NCBI RefSeq assembly: GCF_000176515.1
Contig: NZ_ADAQ01000011.1
Span: 1 to 64,000, forward strand
DNA: 64,000 bases
Source: Grimontia hollisae CIP 101886
GTDB lineage: Bacteria > Pseudomonadota > Gammaproteobacteria > Enterobacterales > Vibrionaceae
Reading direction: 5' to 3'
Made by a program: the position numbers and the translations under genes
Shown here: one piece after another, positions 26,440-35,468 of the stretch
Numbering within the stretch: the first letter of the stretch is position 1
Layout: each line of letters begins with the position of its first letter
The notes under the pieces: generated by a model
Databases searched by the model: none
The model's input: only the letters and a program-made list of their open reading frames with translations
Told to the model about the DNA's origin: nothing

Positions 26440-27106
26440 CGTTCTGGTCATCGACGACGAGCCGCAAATACATACATTTATCCGTATTTCACTCACGGCA
26501 GAAGGCTTTGAATATGTGGGTGCAAACAGTGTTCGCTCAGCATTAAAAGTGATTCATGACGCCGAACCGGATGTGATTGTATTAGACCTTGGCTTGCCGG
26601 ATGGCGACGGGATTGACGTATTAAACAACGTGAGGGCATCAAGTAAAACACCGATACTCATATTAACGGCCAGAGATCAGGAAGACGAAAAAATACGTCT
26701 GCTTGAAGCTGGAGCAAATGATTATTTGAGCAAACCCTTCGGGGTACGTGAATTAATCGCACGTATCAAGGTGCTGGTTAGGGATTTAGTAAACACTGAC
26801 ACTCTATCTGACATACTTGAATACAACCGACTAAAAATCAACAAAAGCACTCACCAAGCATGGATTGATGGCGAAGAAGTATCGCTGACAAAAAAAGAAT
26901 TTGCTTTTATTGAAAAATTAATGGCACCCCCCGGGCGTTTGGTCAAACAATCTGAATTATTAACGACAATTTGGGGCCAGAGCCATGAAAATGACACACA
27001 TTATTTACGTATTTTGGTAAGCCAGCTAAGAAAGAAACTACACGACAGTGCTGATGAACAAAATATTATCAAAACCGAATCAGGTGTGGGTTATCGCCTG
27101 GTTTAA
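26429..27106 (+). CDS. KdpE-like response regulator
   Basis: A 225-residue OmpR-family regulator. The receiver domain shows IDDEPQIHTFIR, the Asp in VIVLDLGLPDGDGIDVL (about residue 52) and DYLSKPFGVREL. The winged-helix domain ends LRKKLHDS...TESGVGYRLV. YNVLVIDDEPQI and FGVRELIARI are typical of KdpE. The ATG at 26429 lies within the end of the kinase gene, giving coupled translation. The likely target is the potassium-uptake pair just downstream. Confidence 0.88.
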   Translation: MKYNVLVIDDEPQIHTFIRISLTAEGFEYVGANSVRSALKVIHDAEPDVIVLDLGLPDGDGIDVLNNVRASSKTPILILTARDQEDEKIRLLEAGANDYLSKPFGVRELIARIKVLVRDLVNTDTLSDILEYNRLKINKSTHQAWIDGEEVSLTKKEFAFIEKLMAPPGRLVKQSELLTTIWGQSHENDTHYLRILVSQLRKKLHDSADEQNIIKTESGVGYRLV

Positions 27107-27130
27107 TTTCCCACATTGTAAAACATATTC

Positions 27131-27157
27131 CCAAGTAACCTGAAGATGCTTGAATAG
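27131..27157 (+). repeat. Small dispersed repeat
   Basis: The sequence around CCAAGTAACCTGAAGATGCT recurs in diverged form at 9671-9703 (ACCTGAAGATGC.TGA is shared), and its left part resembles the inverted-repeat unit at 41731-41809. It lies between the kdpE-like gene and ktrA. Confidence 0.45.
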
Positions 27158-27234
27158 AGGTTATTTTGGCACAACACCCGGTATTTTTATTCGAATCACT
27201 CTTTTTACGTTATTAATTGTACGTTGGTGAAACT

Positions 27235-27888
27235 ATGGCACATTTTACTGTCATTGGATTAGGACGCTTTGGCGTTGCTGCAAGTCTGGAATTGATTCAT
27301 CTGGGTCACACAGTAACCGGCGTCGACAAAGACCCAAAAATGGTCGAAAAATATATCGAAGATTTCACACAAGCCGTCATTTGTGATGCGACCGATGAAG
27401 CGGCATTGAGGGAATTAGATTTAGAAAACAGTGAAGCTGTCGTGGTTGCCATTGGCGAGGATATGCAAGCCAGCTTGCTATGCACATTGGCGTTAAAAAA
27501 TCTAGGGGTTAAAGAAATCTGGGTAAAAGCCAGCACCCAGGCCCATCACACGATCGTCTCCAAATTGGGCGTTCAGCGTATTATTCATCCTGAAGAGGAA
27601 ATGGGGGTACGCGTTGCACAGGCTCTCAACTACCCCATGGTCAACGATTACCTTTCAATCGGCCATGGTCTCTATGTCGTCGAAATTCACATCAAACCCA
27701 ACCTTCATTACGTTCCCCTGTCACAGGTGTTGAATGAGTCCAAAGGCAACATTAAGGCCGTGCTGGTAAAACGCGAACAGGATGTGTTTACCGACATCAC
27801 AGACAGCTTTGAACTCAGGGCCAACGATATCGTGCTGTTTTGCGGCACACGCTCAGAGCTCAAATATCTGGCACCAAGGTTATTGTGA
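27235..27888 (+). CDS. ktrA: Ktr potassium uptake system, regulatory subunit
   Basis: A 217-residue cytoplasmic RCK protein. The N-terminal Rossmann domain binds nucleotide (TVIGLGRFGVAASLELIHLG, then the acidic end of beta 2 in VTGVDKDPK). The C-terminal TrkA_C domain covers about residues 140-215 (EIHIKPNLHYVPLSQVL and ANDIVLFCGTRSELKYL). A ring of such subunits gates the KtrB channel in response to ATP/ADP. The start is the ATG at 27235; codons upstream lack a ribosome site. The stop is one base before ktrB. Confidence 0.9.
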   Translation: MAHFTVIGLGRFGVAASLELIHLGHTVTGVDKDPKMVEKYIEDFTQAVICDATDEAALRELDLENSEAVVVAIGEDMQASLLCTLALKNLGVKEIWVKASTQAHHTIVSKLGVQRIIHPEEEMGVRVAQALNYPMVNDYLSIGHGLYVVEIHIKPNLHYVPLSQVLNESKGNIKAVLVKREQDVFTDITDSFELRANDIVLFCGTRSELKYLAPRLL

Positions 27889-27889
27889 G

Positions 27890-29254
27890 ATGGAACAGTG
27901 GCATCCTTCCGTTCGCATGATCGAACGTTCCCCAAAAGCGGGGAAAAAACTGCTTTGCGCACCGCCTGTCATTCTCTGTGGAAGCTTCCTTTTAGTGATG
28001 CTGTTAGGCACGCTTTTGCTCAAATTGCCGATAGCAACCCATACCCCTATCAGTTGGATTCAGAGCTTATTTACGGCCACGTCTGCGGTCACAGTAACCG
28101 GGTTAGGCGTTGTCGATACCGGCACCCGTTTCACCCTGTTTGGGCAAATCATTATTGCAATGCTCATCCAGTTGGGAGGCCTCGGGGTGATGACATTCGC
28201 CATCGTCACCCTGATTGCGCTGGGCGGTAAAATGGGGTTTCTGGAGAAAACCATCGCCCGGGAAGCATTCAATCAAACAGACACCTCCAACCTGGTGGCC
28301 ATCGCCAAATCGGTGCTGGTGTTTTCATTGGCGGTAGAACTGGTTGGCATGCTTATCCTGTCGATTCACTGGCACAATGAGCTGGGATGGAAAACCAGCC
28401 TGTTCCATGGTTTCTTCTATACCATCAGTGCCTTTAACAATGCAGGGTTTGCCTTGAGCGCAGACAACCTGATTCCGTATGTTGACGACCCAGTGGTAAA
28501 CCTCACCATTACAGGATTGTTTATTGTCGGGGGACTGGGTTTTTCGGTGTGGATGGATCTGAAACGCCAACGCCGGTGGAGTAAGTTAACCATTTACAGT
28601 CGGATGATGATCATGGGTACGGTGATCATCAATGTGGTCGCTCTGTTTGCTATTTACCTTATCGAATATGACAACCCAGATACACTGGCGCACTTATCGG
28701 CATCGGGTAAATGGCTGGCAGCCTGGTTTCAGGCCGTCACACCACGGACCGCTGGCTTCAATACTTTGGCTATCGACCAACTGGAAGACGCCACCACGGC
28801 CATTATCCTGTTCCTGATGTTTATCGGAGGTGGCTCCCTGAGCACAGCAAGCGGCATAAAAGTCGTGACATTTATGGTATTGATACTGTCAACCTACAGC
28901 TTCCTGAGACGCGATCAGCAGGTGTATGTCTATGGCCGCGAAATATCGAAAGAAACGGTCAGCAAAGCACTGGCGCTCACTATGATTTCTGTTGGCGTTA
29001 CCTGGTTGTCTGTGTTTGCCCTTTTGCTGAGCGAGAAGGCACCGATGGTAGACGTCATTTTTGAGGCGGTTTCAGCATTAAGCACGGTCGGACTGTCCCG
29101 GGGGTTGACGCCACAGCTTTCTGTATCAGGTCAACTTATCATCATCATATTGATGTATATCGGCCGACTGGGCCCGTTGACACTGGCCTATTTCCTGGCA
29201 AGTCCCCGGGCTAAAAAGCTCCGTTATGCGGAAACGAAACTGGCTATTGGTTAA
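27890..29254 (+). CDS. ktrB: Ktr potassium uptake system, membrane subunit
   Basis: A 454-residue member of the SKT (Trk/Ktr/HKT) superfamily with four M1-P-M2 repeats. The pore-loop segments are SAVTVTGLGVVD, SAFNNAGFAL, TPRTAGFNTL and SALSTVGLSRG; each has the filter glycine that selects potassium. The gating loop GGGSLSTASGIKV lies in the third repeat. It imports K+ coupled to Na+ in characterised Vibrio KtrAB. The true start is the ATG at 27890, one base after the ktrA stop. A bidirectional terminator separates it from pgsA. Confidence 0.92.
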   Translation: MEQWHPSVRMIERSPKAGKKLLCAPPVILCGSFLLVMLLGTLLLKLPIATHTPISWIQSLFTATSAVTVTGLGVVDTGTRFTLFGQIIIAMLIQLGGLGVMTFAIVTLIALGGKMGFLEKTIAREAFNQTDTSNLVAIAKSVLVFSLAVELVGMLILSIHWHNELGWKTSLFHGFFYTISAFNNAGFALSADNLIPYVDDPVVNLTITGLFIVGGLGFSVWMDLKRQRRWSKLTIYSRMMIMGTVIINVVALFAIYLIEYDNPDTLAHLSASGKWLAAWFQAVTPRTAGFNTLAIDQLEDATTAIILFLMFIGGGSLSTASGIKVVTFMVLILSTYSFLRRDQQVYVYGREISKETVSKALALTMISVGVTWLSVFALLLSEKAPMVDVIFEAVSALSTVGLSRGLTPQLSVSGQLIIIILMYIGRLGPLTLAYFLASPRAKKLRYAETKLAIG

Positions 29255-29327
29255 TGACTCAAGTGCAGCGGACAAGATAGTCAAACTTGCCGGATATTGT
29301 TTTCACTATCCGGTATCGCAAAATACA

Positions 29328-29358
29328 AAAAGGCCAACAACGGGAATTGTTGGCCTTT
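29328..29358. terminator. Bidirectional terminator between ktrB and pgsA
   Basis: AAAAGGCCAACAA, loop CGGGAA, TTGTTGGCCTTT. The flanking A and T runs serve both convergent transcripts. Confidence 0.9.
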
Positions 29359-29379
29359 CTCATTCTTGTCAGTGAAGGG

Positions 29380-29943
29380 CTAGAACTTATCGTCGTCTGA
29401 GTTCAGCAAGTCATCTTTCGCCGCCAGCAAATATTGATACATCGACCAATAAGTCAATGCAGTGGCGATATAAAGGGCGGTATAACCGACATAAATGATC
29501 CACTCATTCTCACGCCAAAGCAGCATGGTCAGTGCAAACATCTGCGCAGCCGTCTTAAATTTCCCTACCCAGGAAACGGCCACACTGGCGCGCTTACCCA
29601 GTTCCGCCATCCACTCACGTAACGCGGAGATGATCACTTCACGGGCAATCATCGTGGCCGCCGGAATGGTGACCCAAATAGAGCTGTAATATTCAGCGAT
29701 AAGCACCAATGCAATCGCGACCATCACCTTGTCGGCTACCGGGTCAAGAAATGCACCGAAGCGGGTAGTTTGTCCAAGGGAGCGGGCAAGGTAGCCATCC
29801 AGCCAATCCGTGGCTCCAGCAATAACAAAAATCAGCGCCGTAACGAACGCAGACCATTGGTAAGGGAGGTAAAACGCGATGACAAAAACGGGAATGAGCG
29901 CAATACGTATCAGGGTCAGGATAATGGGGATATTCAGTCGCAT
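29380..29943 (-). CDS. pgsA: Phosphatidylglycerophosphate synthase
   Basis: A 187-residue inner-membrane enzyme that transfers phosphatidyl from CDP-diacylglycerol to glycerol 3-phosphate, the committed step to phosphatidylglycerol and cardiolipin. The CDP-alcohol phosphotransferase signature is complete: [20 protein letters not shown] followed by LDPVADK. Several hydrophobic segments surround it. The order uvrY-uvrC-pgsA on one strand is the usual gammaproteobacterial arrangement. Confidence 0.95.
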   Translation of the reverse strand: MRLNIPIILTLIRIALIPVFVIAFYLPYQWSAFVTALIFVIAGATDWLDGYLARSLGQTTRFGAFLDPVADKVMVAIALVLIAEYYSSIWVTIPAATMIAREVIISALREWMAELGKRASVAVSWVGKFKTAAQMFALTMLLWRENEWIIYVGYTALYIATALTYWSMYQYLLAAKDDLLNSDDDKF

Positions 29944-29985
29944 AATTATAATTTTTTGTGAGTAACGGCCTATGTTGCTTGAAAG

Positions 29986-31812
29986 TCACTGCTGTTGCAA
30001 TGACGAATGAATCTTCTCGGCTAAAACACGGCTGATACCAGGCACTTTGGCGATTTCTTCAACAGAAGCCCGTTTAAGTTCCTGAATTCCACCGAGGTAT
30101 TTCAACAGCGCCTGACGGCGTTTGGGCCCTACACCTTCAATCTCCTCTAACACACTGCTCTTCCGCACTTTGGCGCGTTTAGCACGGTGTCCTGAAATGG
30201 CATGGTTGTGGCTTTCATCCCGAATATGTTGGATAAGGTGCAGTGCCGGGGAGTCAGAAGGCAGCGAAAATTCCTCACCGGACACTTTGATCAGGGTTTC
30301 AAGGCCGGGACGCCGCGTGGTTCCTTTTGCTACCCCTAACATTAACGGATGTTTTGGCCAGTCGGCCATGAGGGGCTTCACCACCTCCCACGCACGGTTT
30401 AGCTGGCCTTTACCGCCATCAATCAAAATGATGTCCGGGATCTTATCCGGATCGACCTGTTTACTGTAACGGCGCTCCAGCACCTGTGCCATGGCAGCAT
30501 AATCGTCACCGCCGGTAATGCCGGTAATGTTGTAACGGCGGTATTCCTGTTTGAGCGGTCCGTCATGATTAAACACCACACACGATGCCACGGTTTGCTC
30601 GCCCATGGTATGGCTGATATCAAAACATTCCATCCGTTTCACTGGCTCCAGATCCAGAGTGTCTGAAAGCACAGAAAAACGGTTATGGATGGTCATTTTG
30701 TGGTTAATTTTACTGGTCAATGCCGTCGCGGCGTTGGTTTGCGCCAGTTTAAGGAATCGGGCACGTGTACCTCGTGGCTTACATTGCACACTCACTTTAC
30801 GGCCAGCGATCTCTGACAGGGCCGTTGCCAGCGAATGCAGTTCCTCCCCCAAGTCCTGACTGATCAGGATGCTGGAAGGTATCGTGTTTCCCTCTGCCTG
30901 TTTAATATAGAACTGGCCAATAAAACTCGATACCAATTCATTCACACCGGTATCGGCTGGCATTTTCGGGAAATAACTGCGGCTGCCCAATACCTTACCC
31001 TGACGTAAAAACAGCACATGGATACAGGCAATACCATTTTCAATCGACACACCAATGGCATCCAGATCGTCATCGCTGTCCTGCGATACAAACTGCTGTT
31101 CCTGAACACGGCGCAATGCCTGGATCTGGTCGCGATACTGTGCTGCCTTCTCAAACGCCAGTGACTGGCTGGCGGATTCCATTTTCTCCACCAACGTCGT
31201 AATCACCTGTCTGTCTTTGCCCTGTAAGAACAAACGAGTAAAGTTCACCAGTTCTGCATACTCTTCATCAGTGATGATGCCTTTCACGCACGGGCCCGCG
31301 CAGCGCTTGATTTGATACATCAAACACGGACGGGTACGGTTGGCGTAAACCGAGTCTTCACATTGGCGAACAGGAAAGATTTTCTGCAACAGGTAAAGGC
31401 TTTGCCTTACCGCTCCGGCATCGGGAAATGGCCCGAAATATTCTCCTTTACGCTTTTTCGCTCCACGGTGAACCGAAAGCCTTGGGTGCTTGCTGGCAGA
31501 AAGAAAGATGTACGGATAGGACTTATCATCACGCAACAGCACGTTATAGCGCGGTAAATGCTGTTTAATGAGGTTATGCTCAAGGATCAGCGCCTCTGTT
31601 TCAGTGTGGGTGATCGTCACTTCCACATTGGCGATATTTTTCACCAAAGCACGCGTTTTCTCACCCGAGACATTGGCACGAAAATAGCTGGAAAGCCGCT
31701 TCTTGAGAGATTTGGCTTTGCCGACGTAAATAATTTCTCCTGAGGCGTCCATCATTCGATAGACACCGGGCTTGTCGGAGACTGTTTTTAGGAAGTTTTT
31801 GGCGTCAAACAC
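29986..31812 (-). CDS. uvrC: UvrABC excinuclease subunit C
   Basis: A 608-residue nuclease that makes both incisions in nucleotide excision repair. In order: GIY-YIG domain at the N-terminus ([20 protein letters not shown]), a cysteine-containing segment ([13 protein letters not shown]), the UVR motif that binds UvrB (about residues 205-235), the RNase H-like domain with [20 protein letters not shown] and [12 protein letters not shown], and tandem helix-hairpin-helix motifs at the C-terminus ([18 protein letters not shown] and [15 protein letters not shown]). Full length; the start is a GTG 15 bases after the uvrY stop. Confidence 0.96.
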   Translation of the reverse strand: MFDAKNFLKTVSDKPGVYRMMDASGEIIYVGKAKSLKKRLSSYFRANVSGEKTRALVKNIANVEVTITHTETEALILEHNLIKQHLPRYNVLLRDDKSYPYIFLSASKHPRLSVHRGAKKRKGEYFGPFPDAGAVRQSLYLLQKIFPVRQCEDSVYANRTRPCLMYQIKRCAGPCVKGIITDEEYAELVNFTRLFLQGKDRQVITTLVEKMESASQSLAFEKAAQYRDQIQALRRVQEQQFVSQDSDDDLDAIGVSIENGIACIHVLFLRQGKVLGSRSYFPKMPADTGVNELVSSFIGQFYIKQAEGNTIPSSILISQDLGEELHSLATALSEIAGRKVSVQCKPRGTRARFLKLAQTNAATALTSKINHKMTIHNRFSVLSDTLDLEPVKRMECFDISHTMGEQTVASCVVFNHDGPLKQEYRRYNITGITGGDDYAAMAQVLERRYSKQVDPDKIPDIILIDGGKGQLNRAWEVVKPLMADWPKHPLMLGVAKGTTRRPGLETLIKVSGEEFSLPSDSPALHLIQHIRDESHNHAISGHRAKRAKVRKSSVLEEIEGVGPKRRQALLKYLGGIQELKRASVEEIAKVPGISRVLAEKIHSSLQQQ

Positions 31813-31827
31813 AGCGAGCAGGCGTTA

Positions 31828-32472
31828 TTAAAGTGTTTCTGTGTCTAGCATACCATGTCGAATAGCAAGATGGGTCAGTTCAACGTCACCATTGATACCC
31901 AGTTTACTGAACAAACGGTAGCGATAACTGTTTACCGTCTTAGGGCTCAGGTTCAGCTGCTCAGAAATATCGGTCACTTTTTGTCCTTTCGTAATCATCA
32001 ACATGATCTGAAGTTCACGTTCAGACAGGTTTTTGAAAGGGTTCTCCTGTGCTGGAGAAAACTGGCTCAGGGCCATTTGCTGTGCAATTTCAGGCGAAAT
32101 GTAGCGTTGGCCACTGCTCACCGCACGAATGGCATTCACCATTTCGTTTGCACCAGCACCTTTAGTCAGGTATCCAGCTGCACCAGCTTGCATCACCTTG
32201 GTTGGAAATGGGTTTTCAGTATGAATTGTCAGGACAATTATCTTCGCATCTGGGTTATAGCGAAGAAGCTTTCGTGTTGCTTCCAAACCGCCAATACCAG
32301 GCATATTCATGTCCATCAAAATAATGTCGGCATGATTACTGCGACACCATTTGACAGCTTCCTCACCGCTTTCGGCTTCCCCTACCACTTTTACACCACG
32401 TTCATCTTCGAGAAGACGACGTATCCCTGTGCGAACCAGCTCGTGATCATCTACAAGGAAAACACTAATCAA
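31828..32472 (-). CDS. uvrY: Response regulator UvrY (GacA/VarA)
   Basis: A 214-residue NarL/FixJ-family regulator, partner of a BarA/VarS sensor kinase encoded elsewhere. The receiver domain has VDDHELVRTGIRRLL, the Asp in IILMDMNMPGIGGLEA and YLTKGAGANE. The LuxR-type helix-turn-helix is LSERELQIMLMITKGQKVTD with ISEQLNLSPKTVNSYRYRLF. In Vibrio the VarS/VarA pathway drives Csr small RNAs and so affects virulence and quorum sensing. I use the TTG at 32472, preceded by GTGGAG, because it matches the normal N-terminus (ISVFLVDDHE). The frame is open 46 codons further upstream. Confidence 0.92.
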   Translation of the reverse strand: MISVFLVDDHELVRTGIRRLLEDERGVKVVGEAESGEEAVKWCRSNHADIILMDMNMPGIGGLEATRKLLRYNPDAKIIVLTIHTENPFPTKVMQAGAAGYLTKGAGANEMVNAIRAVSSGQRYISPEIAQQMALSQFSPAQENPFKNLSERELQIMLMITKGQKVTDISEQLNLSPKTVNSYRYRLFSKLGINGDVELTHLAIRHGMLDTETL

Positions 32473-33033
32473 GCTTGTATCTCCACTATGATTTTGGCTC
32501 GCCATGCGCCGGATGGCGCTCGACTTTTGATGCATCTTACTTGAGTTTAACCTAACAATAAAAGACCGAACACATTGATTCTGTGCAAGAGTGCATGTTT
32601 TTATAGCCAACCTGCAATAAATTAATCAGTCCGATGTCTTAATTTACGTCACCGCATGAAAAAAGGAGAAAATTTCTCCCAAAATACAAAAACCTGGTTC
32701 ATAAATCTAAATGCCATCGCCCCGGCCTGATATCTGAAAACGTTAACATCAAGATATTCTCAATCGGCATATTTTATACTTTTTTAAGTCTGTCATTATC
32801 GTTTGATGACACATTGAGCAGAGAAATCTGCCTCTTGGGTTCACTTTTTCGCCTACCCTGTTAAAAAACTCACCATCGCAAAGTGCACAATCCGACATGA
32901 CGCAGGGCTTTTCATTTTGCAACCCAAGATGATACCCCGTACGGCATACCGTTCTATCTCTATGAATTAATGCGTTAACCGCATTGGCATTGTAATTGCT
33001 CTTTCTTGGTTAAATGAGAGAAGGAGTGTTGTT
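32473..33033. other. Region upstream of uvrY and the sulfotransferase gene
   Basis: About 560 bases with divergent promoters. The palindrome GGAGAAAATTTCTCC (32665-32679) could be an operator or incidental. No RNA gene is recognised. Confidence 0.35.
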
Positions 33034-33918
33034 ATGCGCCACGTACCGTCGTTGAACCAACCCGTTATTTTTCTTGGTCCCCCGCGTTCCGGAGTGACTC
33101 TGGTTTCTGACATTATTTTCTATCATGAGGCATTTTGCTGGCTTGATGAGCGCTTTAACAAGCATCCTAAATCTGGGCTGGAACACCGTTTGTTCAGGCA
33201 CAAATGTCAATGTCGAAACAACGCATTGAACATCCATTCTTTTCTTGGCGACTTGGTCAGGGAGTTTTCACCATCCCCCTCAGAAGCAACACATTTCTGG
33301 GACGAAAACACCCGAGATGAAATCGATTTCTATCGTGGATTTGCCCGGGGAAAACATGCAACACCATTGGAAATTTCCACCTTACGCAACATCCTAGGCA
33401 AGCGGGTTGCACTTTCTCAAAAAAGTCGGCTGGCGCTGAAGTTTACCGGTCCAGCCCGCCTTTGTTTCCTGCATAGCCTTTTTCCGGATGCCAAGTTCAT
33501 TTATATCAGCCGCGACCCTGCATCAACTGTACACTCCATGCTGTCTACCGAAGAATGGGAGTATCAGGGCAAACATCTGCTATGGTGGCGAGGCGCCTAT
33601 TCACTCAAGGAATTGGCCCAATATGATCAACTCAGGGGACACCCGGTGGCAGGGACAGCGTTCCAGTTAAACAAACTGCTCCAAACTGCCAAACGTGAAG
33701 CGTCTGAGTTGGATCTGGATGTGTTGACTATCCAGTATGAAGACTTTGTCAGCGCACCAGATCAGACCATTGCCCGGGTGCTTGATTTCGCTGAACTACC
33801 CGCAAGTGAGACGGTCAATGCCGCGCTCAGGCAAAATAATATTCGGTGCAGCAACAACGTACTGAGGATGCCTGCAACAGATGTGAACACGGTGTACACC
33901 TGGTGCCCGGCGTATTGA
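33034..33918 (+). CDS. Sulfotransferase family protein
   Basis: A 294-residue P-loop protein of the PAPS-dependent sulfotransferase fold. The 5'-phosphosulfate-binding loop is FLGPPRSGVTLVSDI (about residues 11-25), and the 3'-phosphate-binding segment is KFIYISRDPASTVHSM (about 153-168). It should move sulfate from 3'-phosphoadenylyl sulfate to a hydroxyl or amine of an unknown acceptor. AAGGAG precedes the start. It stands alone between uvrY and the NRAMP-like gene, so context gives no substrate. Confidence 0.8.
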   Translation: MRHVPSLNQPVIFLGPPRSGVTLVSDIIFYHEAFCWLDERFNKHPKSGLEHRLFRHKCQCRNNALNIHSFLGDLVREFSPSPSEATHFWDENTRDEIDFYRGFARGKHATPLEISTLRNILGKRVALSQKSRLALKFTGPARLCFLHSLFPDAKFIYISRDPASTVHSMLSTEEWEYQGKHLLWWRGAYSLKELAQYDQLRGHPVAGTAFQLNKLLQTAKREASELDLDVLTIQYEDFVSAPDQTIARVLDFAELPASETVNAALRQNNIRCSNNVLRMPATDVNTVYTWCPAY

Positions 33919-34133
33919 CAACACAGAATATTGCTTTCAATGGGCTGCCTGTGAAATTTATGCGATTGGGTGATTGACTTGGCTTTGCCTTACCATTAAT
34001 ATTCGCGCCCAGCAAAAATGAACGCTCACAAGAGCGGTATTTTTCAAGAGCTTAACGGCTTATACTCAGCTGATCCCGGTCAGTTGTTTTTCTGTTTTTT
34101 ATAAGTAGGAAGACAACAAAATCTGGATTCGGC

Positions 34134-35351
34134 ATGACAGCAAAAGCACACACCCACCTCTCAACAAACTGGCAATCAAAAGCCATTTTCAGCGTTGCCT
34201 TTTTGATGGCAACCACCTCTGTTGGCCCTGGCTTTCTGACGCAAACCGCAGTTTTCACCAACATCTATAAAGTCGACATGGCGTTTCCTGTATTCGCATC
34301 CATGTTCATCACTTTCGGCATCGTGATGAACCTGTGGCGAATCGTGGGTGTATCTGGCCTTCGTATCCAAGACATCGCCAACAAAATTGCGCCGGGAGCA
34401 GGTTACTTCATCGGTATTTTGCTGGCTTTAGGAGCGGTTGCCTTCAACTTTGGTAACGTCAGTGGGTCTGCACTGGGGATTAACGTATTGACAGGCGTTG
34501 ATACCACCTGGGGTGCCCTGTTTACTGGCGTGGCAGGATGCCTGCTGTTCGTCGTGCACAACGCCTCAAAACGCATGGACCAGATGGCACGATACCTCGG
34601 CTTGTTTATGGTTGTGCTGATTGCCTATGTTGCCATGACCAGCCTACCACCGATGGGAGAAACCCTTACGGCGGCGGTCATGCCTTCTGATGTGGGCAAT
34701 CTTCTGCTGCCAACACTGACCATTGTCGGCGGCGCGGTAGGTGGTTATTACACTGGCGCACAGCGTCTGGTCGATATTGGCTTACAGGGCAAAGAGAATG
34801 TCCCTCACATCAATAAGGCGGCATGGGCTGGCATTTCCATTGCAGTGATTATCCGTGTTCTGCTGTTTCTGGCTGTATTTGGTGTGATTGCCGCTGGCGC
34901 TGTGTTGGATACCGCAAACCCGGCAGCAGACGCTTTCCGTCAGGGTGCCGGTGAAGTGGGTTACTTTATCTTTGGTTTAGTGCTTTTTGTCGCTTCAATC
35001 ACCTCCGTGGTTGGCAACTCCTACATGGCAATTTCCCTTATCAAAACACTGTTCCCGGTCGTTGCACGCAATGAAAAAGCATGGTGCTGTGGCTTTATCA
35101 TTCTGACCAGTGCTGGCACCGTACTGATGGACATGCCTATCCTGTTGCTGATGCTGGCAGGTCTGGTGAACAGTATCATTCTGCCAATCGTATTGGGGTT
35201 TGTTCTTGCCGCGACCCGACGCAAAGACATTGTCGGCGAATACAAGCACCCGGTATACCTGACTGTCATTGGCGCAATCATCGTGGTTATCATGGCGATT
35301 GCGAGTCTGGGCAACGTGCAGGGCTTTATTGCCAAATTCATTGGCGCCTGA
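34134..35351 (+). CDS. NRAMP-like transporter lacking metal-site motifs
   Basis: A 405-residue inner-membrane protein with about 11 hydrophobic segments of the NRAMP (LeuT-fold) family. The first segment reads TTSVGPGFLTQTAVF where metal-transporting members have DPGN, and the sixth reads GGAVGGYYTGAQRLVDIG where they have MPH. The residues that normally bind Mn2+ or Fe2+ are therefore missing. It resembles the B. subtilis YcsG branch, which sits with 5-oxoprolinase genes, so a non-metal substrate is plausible. The amidohydrolase gene begins about 120 bases downstream on the same strand. Confidence 0.8.
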   Translation: MTAKAHTHLSTNWQSKAIFSVAFLMATTSVGPGFLTQTAVFTNIYKVDMAFPVFASMFITFGIVMNLWRIVGVSGLRIQDIANKIAPGAGYFIGILLALGAVAFNFGNVSGSALGINVLTGVDTTWGALFTGVAGCLLFVVHNASKRMDQMARYLGLFMVVLIAYVAMTSLPPMGETLTAAVMPSDVGNLLLPTLTIVGGAVGGYYTGAQRLVDIGLQGKENVPHINKAAWAGISIAVIIRVLLFLAVFGVIAAGAVLDTANPAADAFRQGAGEVGYFIFGLVLFVASITSVVGNSYMAISLIKTLFPVVARNEKAWCCGFIILTSAGTVLMDMPILLLMLAGLVNSIILPIVLGFVLAATRRKDIVGEYKHPVYLTVIGAIIVVIMAIASLGNVQGFIAKFIGA

Positions 35352-35468
35352 GCGACATAAAAGGGGAATGGTGCAAATTCTGGACGACGCTTCGCAAAAA
35401 CACCACATACACTGATTCCAACCAGTTGCGTACACGAAGCGGGGCTTCCCCGCTTCTGAGGAGTCTCA

